Notes: a model not told the origin generated them from the sequence alone. A DNA stretch of 20,472 nt from Phellopilus nigrolimitatus (GCA_021029095.1 JAJOHG010000428.1:1-20472), one strand, 5' to 3'. Positions 9,855-19,798 are shown, numbered from the stretch's first letter. Numbers and translations: made by a program.

Positions 9855-11067
9855 ATGTCTCTTCCTTCTTCTTCATCCCGCCACCACATCGTCAGCGAAG
9901 CCCCCGCCCAGATACTATCCTATCTAATGTCGTTCCGAAGCCAAGACAACCCAAAACGCAACCACGTCGTCGACATCGCCGACACGACGCTCCTCGCGAT
10001 CGACCGTGGCTCGTACATCGTCCAGGACGTCGGCGAGATTTACCTTTCCGAGGCTGTCGCGCGCTGCACCGAAAATACGCGGCTCTACGGCCCCGACAGC
10101 GTGCTTTCCAGCTGGCCAAATCTGTCGAGTACTTCGAGCCTTGTCAGGGGCCAGCTTCCCGAGCCTGGGCCCTCAATGCAGTCTGCCCCTTCGGACAGCG
10201 TAGTCTCGATAGAGAAGGAAGGAAAAGAATGCAAGATTATTATACTGCAAATCTCGACGCTCGCGGGCGCGCGCCTTCTTGCAACCACTACGTCTCGTCC
10301 TGGCGGAAATGCCATCGAGACGGAGCGCGAGGAAAACAAAATTGGGATACTTAATTTCGCTTCAGCCAAGCATCCTGGAGGCGGATTTTTAAAAGGTGCA
10401 CAGGCGCAGGAAGAGTCCATCGCGCGGTCATCAACACTATACTCCTCCCTTATGAGCCCGGTTGCAAAACCCTTCTACCAAACGCATCGACATGACCCGC
10501 AGGCTGGTTATTATTCTCATACTATGATCTACTCCCCCAATGTCCTATTGCTCCGCGATGATGATGGTACGTTTAGTCTTTTGCTCCCCTCCATCCGATG
10601 GAAGAAAGTAATCCTCATCTCTGTCTTGCACCTCAGGTTCATGGCAACGTCCAGTCTGCGCCGATGTGCTCACCTCGCCTGCCGTCAACGCCAAAGTCGT
10701 GCGACAGTCAGTTATGGGCCGGCTCGCTGCCAAATCCGAAACTGCAAAAATAGATCGCGTGATGCGAGAGCGGGCCGCGCGCGCCCTTTATGCATTCGAG
10801 AGGCACGGCGTCCGCCATCTCGTACTCGGCGCGTGGGGTTGCGGCGTTTTTGAAAATGATGTGCGTGCCATCGCAACGATCTGGGCAGACTTGCTCGGTC
10901 GCGAGGACTCGCGCTTCCGCCGAAGCTTCGACCGCGTCGTCTTCGCCGTGCTTGGCGAAAATACGTTCAAGGAGTTTGAGGCGGCGTTCACCTTACGCGC
11001 TCAAGGGGATTGCCGGTATACGTACATCGACGGCGATGTCAGCGTCCCGAATCTGCAAAGGAGATAA
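9855..11067 (+). CDS. Microbial-type poly(ADP-ribose) glycohydrolase (TIGR02452/DUF2263 family)
   Basis: PARG enzymes cut ribose-ribose links in poly(ADP-ribose) and so reverse PARylation. Exon 1 is 9855-10566 and exon 2 10637-11067, with a 70-bp GT-AG intron in phase 1; the product is 380 residues. The N-terminal region has the family's helical lead (IADTTLLAIDRGSYIVQ). The catalytic loop NFASAKHPGGGFLKGAQAQEE spans about 167-187 and shows the PARG signature GGG, seven residues, QEE, with Glu 186 and 187 in place. After the intron come RPVCADVLTSPAVN and LVLGAWGCGVFEND, both typical of the macrodomain-like fold. The start is the first ATG of an open frame. The insert around residues 85-130 is Ser/Pro-rich and probably disordered. 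No targeting signal is seen, so nuclear or cytosolic action is assumed. Confidence 0.93.
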
Positions 11068-11220
11068 CCGAGGTCCCGACGGACAAAAGCTATTCTCATT
11101 TCGGTTCCTTGTATGCCGTGTCTTGTGTTTTTCTTGATTGACGCTAGGGATTTTCATCCTGTCGCAGCCGCTCTGTATCCAATACACTTATTCGTTCTGC
11201 GCCTTCCGGCGCCCTCGCTG

Positions 11221-11245
11221 CTCACCTCACCTCACCTCACCTCAT
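11221..11245 (+). repeat. CTCAC microsatellite
   Basis: Four perfect CTCAC units followed by a CTCAT variant, about 155 bases after the PARG-like stop codon. Confidence 0.85.
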
Positions 11246-11304
11246 CATTTACGTTGCTCTCCATCTCCTGTAGCCTGCTCCTTCATATGCGTACGCCGGC
11301 TTAT

Positions 11305-11336
11305 GATGGTGTGATCATAATATGATCACACCCATC
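11305..11336. repeat. Near-perfect 32-bp palindrome
   Basis: The left arm 11305-11319 (GATGGTGTGATCATA) pairs with the right arm 11321-11336 (TATGATCACACCCATC) with one unpaired base in the right arm and a one-base centre. It could form a cruciform, or a hairpin in an RNA 3' end. It lies 238 bases past the PARG-like stop codon. Confidence 0.75.
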
Positions 11337-12818
11337 GTAGACTACTTATCAAATGCCTCGCAGTATGTGCGCATATACCGTTATGAAATCTTTCGTTGTC
11401 TCTAATCTCTGTCACATCTTCCGAGTCCATCGGTTATTTGATTAATGCATATTATATTACCCAGTAAAAGTTTATTTTCCTGGTCGAGTCTTATAGCACG
11501 TTAATATAATACAGAGCACTTTTGGTTGGACTGGCACGGATATGTGAGCGCGCATTAGCAAAGGGGTTCTCGGGCTACAACAGGCTACCGGGACAACAAA
11601 TGCAGTAGCTACGTAGTATCTAAAAATGACTTGCTCGTCGCTTCTTCAACACCTCCGAAGGTGGCGTCTCAACTGCTGGGGGAACTCGTGCCAGACTAAT
11701 GGCTATGTCAATTCCGGCGATCTTGCATAGAGCACGTTTTTTCCAAGACAACAAACGGTCACTTCTAATACAGATACAGGATATACCTAAGTGTATCATG
11801 AGAGTAATAAAAGCCCCCCCACCCCCAATGGCCGCTCATATCCAGCAGCTCTGGAAAGTTTCGAAGCGAAAAGGAAACAGCCTTGTATATTTACGGTCCT
11901 ACTTCCTGCTTGGTGGCTAGCCGCGAACTTGAGAACGCAAATCATCGGACCCAAATACAGCCACGGCCACTTCGGAGTCCGAGTGAGTTCAACCTGGTCG
12001 TAGCTCGCGAACTTCATCTTTCACTAGAATAAAGCCGCCTTCAGGCTATTGCGGGTATCTTTCCACTTATGGAGCTCTAATGTGATTGTGCAGGCATTTC
12101 CCAAACTGAAGTACATACGTGCAACGCGCTACTACAGTAGCTAAGTTTGCTAGTCCGTCTTTCGTGACTCAACTTCAGAACTGGGCTTCTTTCGATTTCT
12201 CACTTCAGGAGCTATATAGTATGCTTCCAACGTCGAAAATCGACGAAACAGATCAATGCTGGTTGCACTTCACTAATAGAGGTCTTTCGTCTCGATAAGT
12301 AATGGGGTGTCACTCAGTGACTCGGTTTAAAATGTCTTTTTTTGACCCAAAGGCTTAGAGGAAGTCTATTCTCGACACTGAGACTAGTGCTATTTCCTGT
12401 GAAACATTTTGTTATTTTTTACATGTTACTACACTACAAGTTATGTTGTTCGAAAAAGCCCTTCAATTTCGAAAAGTGATTTGCGCCCTGTCACTATTAA
12501 AACACCTCAATTCGTTCAAATATGAAGCCAAGCTGCTCTATGCCTCCTAATGACTGCGACTCCCGTCTTTATTACCTTTGTTCTATGTATTTCAGCGGTG
12601 AGCGATAGCCCTGTCACGGTGGCGCCCCTGCAGACCGAAGCAATGATCGACATGTTGTGACATGAGGATTTGCGCCTCTGCTTCAAGCCTTTTGGCAAGT
12701 CTTCACTGACTCGTCAACTCTCACCTTTGTTCTGTGGCTACCAGGGACTGGAATCACACTCTTTGGTGAAGAAAGCGACTGGAATACTGTCAGAAGCTCT
12801 TATCGCCCTTCTTTGAAC

Positions 12819-14011
12819 ATGAACGCGCTCCGGCTGCTCAAACAACGCGCTTTCGTCCGACGCGACCTTTACAGCACATTCTGCAGGACCTACGCAAAGT
12901 CATCCCATGGCTTGTCCTCCAACAATGACAATCTCCTTCATGGATCAAGAAGGGCTGGCTCATGTCTTCATACGCCGTCTCTCTCATCAACGCGACGCCA
13001 TAAGAGCGGACTTACCACGCTAGTGAAGAAAGACGTCGAGGGAAAGAAGAACGAAGTACGAGAGGTCTCTGTGCTCGGAGATGAACCCCCGTTATACGAT
13101 GGGAAACCAGAGTGGTGGCGTCGTTGGATGTTTGCGTTGCTAGCGCTTGATATGCTTTTCACGTACGTTCTTTCTACCCGTATCTTTCAACTCCTCCTCT
13201 TTTACAAGACCGAAATTTGCAAGTACTGCAATTGTCTTCTCTTCGATGCTGCTTCTCCCCTTGTACTATGTGAATATTATCTGACTTTTTTCGTATTTGA
13301 AGCGGTGCCAGCATTGACATGGTAATGAGGTACTGGACAGAGGTCATAGAAAAGCCGCTGCCATCAGATTCCTCTTCCAATGACCAACGTCCAGAATATG
13401 AATACGTTCTACGTCCTCTGTGGCAACGTCTTGGCCTTGCCTCCTTCGAATTGCTCGTCGGCACCGGAGTGGGCGCGCTCATCCTTGCATCTCGCGATCG
13501 CACCGTCTGGCGTCTCATCATCAAACGCGTTCCACTGGCGTCCCTTCCTCCAGCACGAAGTGGGATGCAACTGCCTCCGCGGCTTTCTAAGGGCGCCAAA
13601 TCCGAGACGATCAACATCTTGACGCTAGAGACCGCCTCGGGGCGCGCGAAACGCTTTTTGATGCGCGATTGTGACCTGGTGCCCGCGCGCGACCTCTCCG
13701 AGGTCTACCTTCGTATTAACGGCGTCCGGGGGTACTTCTGGCTCGGGCTCAACCGTGCGAAGGTGCTCGGCCTCACGCCGTCTGATGTCAATGTAAGCAA
13801 TGATTTGAAGGGACTGGTCGACGAGAAAACGGAGAATAGCCTTGATTGGATCAACGACACCCCGGGAGGCATGGACCCGGAGAATAGGCAGATAGCAGAG
13901 CTTCGCAAGACGATGGGACGTGCGTGGATCGCAGCAGATGGGACTGTGAGCATTCCAAACCCGAAACCCGTGAGTCAAGGGTGGACAAGCGGGCCTGTGG
14001 TTGGACTATAA
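12819..14011 (+). CDS. Probable mitochondrial two-helix membrane protein (TMEM223-like, tentative)
   Basis: Exon 1 is 12819-13162 and exon 2 13303-14011, with a 140-bp GT-AG intron in phase 2; the product is 350 residues. The start MNALRLLKQRAFVRRDLYS, with many Arg and Lys and no acids over the first 15 residues, is a good mitochondrial presequence. One hydrophobic segment straddles the intron (about 103-120, FALLALDMLFT) and a second is at about 160-177 (LASFELLVGTGVGALILAS). The loop between them carries YEYVLRPLWQR. A C-terminal domain of about 170 residues contains YLRINGVRGYFWLGL. Two helices followed by a matrix domain is the layout of the TMEM70/186/223 group, which includes respiratory-complex assembly factors; I make that match by layout, not by firm sequence identity. 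A second acceptor nine bases downstream (after 13311) is also in frame. Confidence 0.8.
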
Positions 14012-14773
14012 TCAACCAAATTTTGTGCATAATCTGTAAGTTAGGGAAAACACGGCGTCGTACATATCTTCTTCTGCTGACATTTGAGCTTCGTTTTTAG
14101 ATATTTTGTTTTAATTTCCTACATAACTTGATTCTGCCTCGAATCGCCAAAGTTAGACGACATCGAATTCTAACAAGACATATTTGAGTACTAGCTTGTT
14201 TCTTGAGTATCGATGAGGTCTGAATGAGAAGACAGCTTTCTGCAGCTTTCCGTTCGCTTACAATTCGACCAATCCATCACATAACTTGCGAAAAAAATTA
14301 TATCTCAAGACACAATACTATCTGTTGATGTTTTTCTCCTTCACGTCCGCATCATGTTTTTTCAGATCGTCACAATGTGGAATAGCAATTCTACACTCTG
14401 GGTACTTGTCTCGACTCTGTCAACGATACCTTGAAAGCAGTTACAGTAGTCCTTCAACACCCTTCGCATTTCGCCATTGGATTTCAAAAGCATCGGAGAT
14501 GCGTCAGGTCACCATTCATTTGCTTGAGCTTTACAAGTGTAAGTATTCAAGACTCCTGCTCAGCTTTTTATCTAATTTTACTCGCTTACCAGCTTGAAAC
14601 CGGCTTCGATCAGTTCGCTTGTGGTACGCGTCCACCGTCCATGCCCGTTAGGCACATAGTACAGAGTGGTGTCAGGAACGAAGCAACGGAGCGTTTTCTC
14701 TATAAAAGCCACGCATTAGATACAACTGCTTGGCGAACGCCCCTTTACTCCCTTGCTGTCGGTTTTGTCCATC
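14012..14773. other. Intergenic; promoter of the seven-helix protein gene
   Basis: No gene is supported. Frames at 14286-14597 and 14431-14784 resemble no family. A TATA box near the right end is listed separately. Confidence 0.45.
14701..14708 (+). promoter_or_regulatory. TATA box of the seven-helix protein gene
   Basis: TATAAAAG, 73 bases before the ATG at 14774, fits core promoter spacing in filamentous fungi. Confidence 0.65.
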
Positions 14774-16087
14774 ATGAGGCTTGACTCGACCACATTTCCG
14801 TCTCGTTTGGCGTGTTTTGGCCAAGGTGGCTTTATCAACGAAACCTGCACTACTCCCTCGCAATCGATGATAAACTTTTTGAACATCTCGGATGCGTCGA
14901 CATATCTTCAGGTTTATTGTCTCAATCCTCCAAAGGACTCGTGTGCATTCGGCTATTGCCCGAACCCTGATATCGCAAGCCCTGCTGTTCGTATCTCCAG
15001 TGAGTTCCTCTCCTTCTATCGACCTTCAACCCTGGTTTAAGCAAAGCTCAATCACAGCATATCTCAGCGCCATATGCCTGTCTATCATCGTGCTCTATGG
15101 CCCAGAAGACATGGTCAGCGCGTTCTACGGCCAGCTATTCCAGACCTACTCTCTCATGATCGCAGCCGTTACCGCAATCTCTGCACGGGAGCTGACGAGG
15201 CTGCACGCGGTCTTCGCCCTCATTGCCGCAGCGTCCCCGCTTTCCATCTACCTGCTCATGCACGCCATCCGCCGGAGCGTCTCTCGCGCGCACACGCGGC
15301 TTGATCCAGTTTTCGGGCACAATGTCGTCTGGCAGGCGCGGCTCAACCGTGCGGCGGTGCTCTTGATGTTTCCGTTCTGGCTTACCGTGCTCGTTATCAT
15401 CCTCCGCCGGCCTACGTGGTTCCAGCAAACGGCTTGCGACGATGTGAACAGCGAGCGCCTTACAGGGCGCTTTTTCCTCGGACCGCTTTATCTGCTCATG
15501 AATGAGTCGTGGCCCGGGCGTGCTATTCTGTTCGCGCCATTTTTCGCGCTCGTGATTGCTTGGGTCGTTGCGATCTCGTCCATGCGGGCGGTGATTTTCA
15601 AAAAGGATAAAGGCATTCAGCGAATTCCGTTGAGGATGTGGCGCAAGACAACGAAGCGCTTTCCTTTCCTCCTTTTTTGCACCGTTGTGCTTTTCCCGTC
15701 TGCTTTGTGGATCACCATGCTGGAGTCTGGTGCCCTGTTCTCGAAAGAGTACTTCCAGCCAACCTATGGACAGGTACGCAGATATGTTTTCGTCCCATTC
15801 ATCGAGTCTAGCTGACATGAATTGTCTTTATATAGCTTCTCGCGATTTTCGTCGCAGTCCCACCTGCCGTACAATGCATCCTCATGTATAAGCGATGCTA
15901 CTTTTGGTTTATGGACCTTACGTGGGTCCGGTTCATCAGCGGGCGCCAACACTCGCCTTTGTACAGTGATCAGGCCAGCGCACTTGGCGAGAAAAGAAGT
16001 CATGACATTCACTTTTCGATTGCGTCAATGTCCTCGCTGGGCTCGTACGCTACTCTCTACGATCCGCCTTCGGCAGCATCACGGTAA
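14774..16087 (+). CDS. Seven-transmembrane protein with cysteine-rich N-terminus, uncharacterised Agaricomycete type
   Basis: Exons 14774-14999, 15058-15773 and 15836-16087, with GT-AG introns of 58 and 62 bp, encode 397 residues. The first 75 residues hold five cysteines (14, 25, 49, 57, 62) and two N-glycosylation sites (N22-E-T, N37-I-S), then CPNPDIASPAVRIS. Hydrophobic helices lie at about 77-90, 104-118, 125-146, 174-191, 231-250, 277-296 and 315-331. The loops 147-173 and 251-276 are strongly basic and should face the cytosol, which places the N-terminus outside and the 65-residue tail inside. YSLMIAA, ELTRLHAVFAL and SPLSIYL resemble an orphan membrane family that I recall from mushroom genomes, of unknown function. 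There is no cleavable signal peptide. The first acceptor (CAATCACAG) was chosen because it alone joins VRIS to YLSAICL in frame; a long frame from 14892 is intron read-through. Confidence 0.85.
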
Positions 16088-16433
16088 CACTTGAGAGCGG
16101 GCGTCAATACTCAACACACCTCACCCATTATTTCATTCTTTGTCGCTCTTTTCCCCCAATATGTATGATATCGACATGGTCATGTTAATGTATTAGCTCG
16201 CTTTGTTCTGCTGATTGTTTGGGTTTCAAGTATTCCGGAGATTTCTTATTCAACTTTGCTCAGAGAAAGTGTCGATCTTTTGCATTGCCACATTGACGAT
16301 GATTCGGGTCAGAAGCTCCTCGCCAACGCCGACAGATCAGACATGCATGAACATCGTGATCTTTTTTTACTCAGCACGTGTAAGGTATAATAAAGGGTGC
16401 ACAGGTAAACGCGAACCACCTTGTCTCCGCAAT
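16088..16433. other. Intergenic; promoter of the BTB gene
   Basis: No gene is seen. It contains the 3' flank of the seven-helix protein gene and a TATA-like site near its right end. Confidence 0.45.
16386..16393 (+). promoter_or_regulatory. TATA-like element of the BTB gene
   Basis: TATAATAA, 48 bases before the ATG at 16434. Confidence 0.5.
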
Positions 16434-17634
16434 ATGTCGTACCCCCCTCGCAGCTACGACTTCCAAGTCGATTACGATATCGAATCGAGCGAGTCGACAC
16501 CGACATCCCCGACCTCGAGCGACACGAGTGCTGGAAGCTGGAGTAACATGTCCCAAGTCTCGCGCGGCCCGTCTGCTACGAGGCATCCCGACTACTACAT
16601 TGACAGCGGGGACGTCATCTTCTTGGTGAGCAATCGTCGTTGTCTGCCCATGCAGAGCAAATCCCCATCCATTGTTTGTGAAGGCCGATTCGCAACTCTT
16701 CAAGGCTCACCGCCATTTTTTCGTCCGCGAATCAGACAAGTTCAGAGACGTGCTCTGCAAGCCTGCACCGACGGGGTCTGCGCTCATGGGCTCATCAGAC
16801 TTGTGCCCTATCGAGCTGCATGAAGTTTCGGCAAGAGAATTCACCCGGTTTCTCTGGGTATTCTACAACCCGTAAGCATCACCGTTTTTCACAACATGTT
16901 GCAAATTAGAGTTCAAACTCGGCTTCCGGATCAACAGTAATTACTCTTACGACGCCTCGGTCGAAAAGTGGTCGTCGATATTACGTCTCGCGCACATGTG
17001 GAAGTTCCCCAAAGTCAAGGAGCTCGCGGTGCGCGAGATGGACAGGCTCGACATCGCGCCCGTGGACAAGGCGGTCATGGCGCGCGAGTACGAGGTCGAC
17101 CCGGCCAGGCGGTGGCTCGACACGGCATACGCCGCGCTCGGCGCGCGCGACTCGCCGCTGACTAAGAACGAGGGCCTGCGGCTCGGCCTCGACGTCGTGC
17201 TGCATCTCGCGGAGGTCAGGGAGCGGATCCGTGAGCGCAGGCGCACAGCGGCCGCTGCGCGCGGGCCCACGCCGCCGCCAGCTGTCGCTTCGCAACAGCT
17301 GGCGCCGAACGACCTCTTCGGCCCCCCAAGCCCCAGAGCGCCCCCCTCTGGCAGCTGGCGGTCGTGGAAGCCGGAGCCGGCTGTCCTCTCGCGCGCGGAA
17401 TCTCCTGCGAGTATACAAGTTAGCGAGAGAGCGCCATCTGTGTATGCCCCGTCGTATCGGAGCGCGAGCCCAACGCGAAGTGATCGGTCGATAAGTCCTC
17501 CGGCACCTTTCTCCCGACCGAGATCGACTCATTCCCAATTGGCATGCATTACTCGAGCGGACTCGTACACAGAAGACGATGTAGCTGATGTCAGGGCAGT
17601 CTTCCCAGTGCTACCAGTTCAGCCATCTGTCTGA
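16434..17634 (+). CDS. BTB/POZ-domain protein, basidiomycete type
   Basis: Exons 16434-16625, 16684-16871 and 16938-17634, with GT-AG introns of 58 and 66 bp, encode 358 residues. Residues 1-50 are Ser/Thr/Pro-rich and likely disordered. The BTB fold runs from about 51 to 165: YYIDSGDVIFL, then ADSQLFKAHRHFFVRESDKF (the core hydrophobic-His-Arg strand and helix), IELHEVSAREFTRFLWVFYN, and a helical pair beginning YSYDASVEKWSSILRLAHMW. Helices continue to about residue 220 (VKELAVREMDRLDIAPVDKA), and the last 120 residues are Pro/Ser/Arg-rich and likely disordered. BTB domains dimerise and often recruit cullin-3 ligases, but in mushroom-forming fungi this large family is mostly uncharacterised, so the partner is unknown. 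Intron 1's acceptor (GTGAAG before GCC) was chosen to keep frame and give DVIFL-ADSQLF. Confidence 0.88.
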
Positions 17635-17653
17635 CGTACATCTGTCTGACGTA
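17624..17653 (+). repeat. 15-bp tandem duplication across the BTB stop codon
   Basis: CATCTGTCTGACGTA is present at 17624-17638 and 17639-17653. The first copy includes the stop codon TGA (17632-17634), so the duplication leaves the protein unchanged. Confidence 0.85.
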
Positions 17654-17857
17654 CATCTTTCTACACCCTTTTCCCCTTTGTCTCTTTGTGATCCTTGCCC
17701 TTGACATCATAGTAAATAGACAAAACGTTCTTGTCAGAACGGATTCTATGGGCTCTTCTTGTTGTGTACTTATCTTGGTGTAAATACCTCTGTACGCTTT
17801 CTAAACGCTGTCTAAACAGCATCCAAAAAGGGATGCGCCGATCTTGCCCGGAAGTAC

Positions 17858-17910
17858 GGTCAAGTTTCCTACTATTTTATTTATTAATTAGTACTAAGCT
17901 TTGGTTTGTG
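17858..17910 (+). repeat. 53-bp block identical in both tandem units (copy A)
   Basis: AT-rich segment with TTTATTTATTAATTAGTACT at its core, identical base for base to 19079-19131, whereas the next 42 bases differ at five positions between copies. Confidence 0.85.
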
Positions 17911-18195
17911 ACGCACACTAGCGACACTAATATTACAGGCAGGACCGGCCATCTTAGCTTGGGTATCGAGAATTTAGTTCCACCGCGCCACTTTTCCCAG
18001 CAAAGTACAGTTGGTATTCTGATAATGCATTACATCGCCCTGCATGTACAATACGGGAAAGGCCTACCTCTGCGCCTCCACTCGAAAAACTAGTTTGTGG
18101 TCACGTCATTAGCTTTGCCCCTTTGAAGCGCAAACTGCTGCAAATGAGTCTCGGAGGCTTCTTGCAATGCGGAGACGAATTTTCCTATGCGTAGT

Positions 18196-18203
18196 TATAT
18201 AGA
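18196..18203 (+). promoter_or_regulatory. TATA box of the small duplicated gene, copy A
   Basis: TATATAGA, 49 bases before the ATG at 18245; its counterpart is kept in copy B. Confidence 0.65.
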
Positions 18204-18244
18204 GGGCGCAGAGACCATTGAAACATCATCATACAGTCAACGAA

Positions 18245-18609
18245 ATGTCAACATCCAGTGAGTGAGCCTCAGTACCCTCTCAATTCGATGACATGCTCAT
18301 AGGAGGTGGCAGCTGATGCTATCAAAAAAGAGTGTCTTTCAGAGGCGCGCAAGAAATTCGAAGGTCACGAAAGATACGGCACGGACGCATTGAAACTGCC
18401 CTCCGGCCAATGGAAGGTGTACCGTGAGTCTCTCCTAAACTCAGCCTTTCTTTTCCGCGCAATTGGCCGACATGGTTTGCGTAGTACAGGAATTGAAGTC
18501 CAGATGTAAGGTAGACGTGGCAGTAAGTGACGAAAAGAGCACAGAGTACGACGCACTTGAAAGCCTTTTGAATAAGCTAAAAAGCCTCCCCGATGCGCTC
18601 GAAGAGTAG
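18245..18609 (+). CDS. Small orphan protein, 82 residues, tandem copy A
   Basis: Exons 18245-18257, 18313-18423 and 18485-18609, with introns of 55 and 61 bp, GTGAGT donors and CAG/TAG acceptors. The product begins MSTSTDAIKKECLSEARKKF and ends DALESLLNKLKSLPDALEE. It is charged and probably helical, with no signal peptide, membrane helix or cysteine pattern, and I do not recognise a family. The case for a gene rests on three things: a TATA box at good spacing, splice sites that join three short exons in frame, and the same exon plan in the tandem copy. Exon 1 is only 13 bases. At intron 2 two acceptors lie five bases apart (after 18484 and after 18489); only the first keeps frame here. Confidence 0.7.
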
Positions 18610-18855
18610 AAAGAAGCTCTGACTCGAAGACGCGGAAACGGCGTGTATGAGAAGGAAAAAGGTCAGCGTATAAGAGAGACGTACGTAGACAAAGATCATC
18701 TTAAACTTCACTATGTACCTTAATGTTATATGATCGCGCCAAAGATTACGAGAGAGAAAGGAAGGGTATCGTCCGTCCTGACCACCCTCCTTCGCGCGCC
18801 TTTTCCATCCCTGTCAAAACAGTCCCGGTGAGGCTGTCGTTTTCAGGGATTCAAA

Positions 18856-19005
18856 TCTGGCGCATATGAAAGTGGCACAATGTTGGAGATACCGAAAAAC
18901 ACCAAGTACTACAACAGTGCATTTCGAGTCACTTCCGATCCTTGCGCTTACTGTGTAGTGGTAGGATGGGTGACTTGGGGGAGTTGCCATTGCGAAGCAT
19001 GAGCA
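18856..19005. other. Spacer between the two tandem units
   Basis: About 150 bases that I could not match to sequence before copy A. It may be the end of the ancestral unit, but no junction repeat is obvious. Confidence 0.4.
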
Positions 19006-19078
19006 GTGTAGATGCCTCTGTACGCTTTCTGAACACTGTTCAAACAGCATCCATGTCGCGGCTAGTAACCCGGAGTAT

Positions 19079-19131
19079 GGTCAAGTTTCCTACTATTTTA
19101 TTTATTAATTAGTACTAAGCTTTGGTTTGTG
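19079..19131 (+). repeat. 53-bp block identical in both tandem units (copy B)
   Basis: Matches 17858-17910 without a single difference. Confidence 0.85.
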
Positions 19132-19234
19132 GCGCACACTAGCGGCGCTAATAGTTCAGGCAGGACCGGCCATCGCCGCCTTCCCCAGCAAGGTACAGTC
19201 GATATCCAGATAATGTGTCACATTGCAATGCATG

Positions 19235-19595
19235 ATTGTTATCATTGCATGAAGAAAGGTAGGAAGCAACCTCGTCCTAGACAAATTTCGTATGAAATCT
19301 AGCATCGGACAATACATAAGATATTTGGTAAAAGTGCATGCCTGTTTTGCATAAACTCTAAAGTCAGGAGAATCGTGGACTCCAATAGGAACCGGTAGTT
19401 CCCAATCCCAAGGTTGTAAAAGCCTCAGTCAAATCATGAACTGTCATACTGAAGTGGCTGTAAGTATTAAATAAATAGCCTAAACCTAGTATACTAATGC
19501 ATATTACCTACTAATGCATAATTAAAGCTGGGATGGACTTCGTGCATTATTAAAGCAAACTAAAAACTACTAACTGTATGCTCATATGCGCCTTG
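19235..19595. other. 361-bp segment present in copy B only
   Basis: Copy A passes directly from GCATG to TACAATACGGG, while in copy B these are 361 bases apart. The segment is AT-rich and has a 12-base repeat (TACTAATGCATA at 19492-19503 and 19509-19520). I see no terminal inverted repeats, target duplication or coding frame, so it could be an insertion in B or a deletion in A. Confidence 0.65.
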
Positions 19596-19651
19596 TACAA
19601 TACGGGAAAGGCCTATCGGAATCGCCGGGACATATGCACTTGTTTGATCTA

Positions 19652-19715
19652 CTTTGCCTTTACTCGACCAATCACGCCATTAGCTTTGCCTCTACTCGGC
19701 CAATCACGCCATTAG
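19652..19715 (+). promoter_or_regulatory. Duplicated 32-bp segment with CCAAT boxes
   Basis: Two 32-base units (19652-19683 and 19684-19715) differ at two positions. Each holds CCAATCACGCCATTAG, so copy B has two CCAAT boxes (19668-19672, 19700-19704) upstream of its TATA box. The matching part of copy A is single and reads GGTCACGTCATTAG, lacking CCAAT. Confidence 0.75.
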
Positions 19716-19798
19716 CTTCGTTCCTTTGAAGCGCAAACTGCTGCAAATGAGCCTCGGACGCCCGTTGCAATACGGGAACAAATATTCCGATGCGTAGC

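Larger units (their letters stand above)
11068..12818. other. Long intergenic region, 1.75 kb, without a supportable gene
   Basis: Its left end holds the 3' flank of the PARG-like gene with a CTCAC microsatellite and a palindrome. From 11400 to 12800 both strands lack family motifs and convincing exon chains; frames of 60-73 codons (for example 11699-11920) are unremarkable. The right end is the promoter of the next gene, with no clear TATA box. Confidence 0.5.
17778..18855 (+). repeat. Tandem unit, copy A
   Basis: This unit matches 19006-20472 in order and orientation. Shared landmarks are the start (CCTCTGTACGCTTTCT), a 53-bp identical block, ACAATACGGGAAAGGCCTA, GAAGCGCAAACTGCTGCAAA, the TATA box, all three exons of a small gene, and a shared 3' flank (CGGAAACGGCGTGTATGAGA). 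Homology fades near 18855. A frame at 17731-18093 within it is not kept in copy B and is not called as a gene. Confidence 0.9.

Noticed and set aside
15135..15818. 227-codon minus-strand reading frame
   Set aside because: It lies antisense to exon 2 of the seven-helix protein gene, is very rich in Arg, Glu and His, and has no domain; it is a mirror of the GC-rich coding strand.
16981..17538. 185-codon minus-strand frame opposite the BTB gene
   Set aside because: Extremely Arg-rich antisense frame over GC-rich exon 3; typical shadow.
17731..18093. 120-codon plus-strand frame at the start of tandem unit A
   Set aside because: The matching DNA in copy B does not keep the frame, and the frame crosses the unit boundary at 17778.
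19235..19595. Copy B extra segment as a MITE
   Set aside because: I could not find terminal inverted repeats or a target-site duplication, so mobile-element status is not supported.
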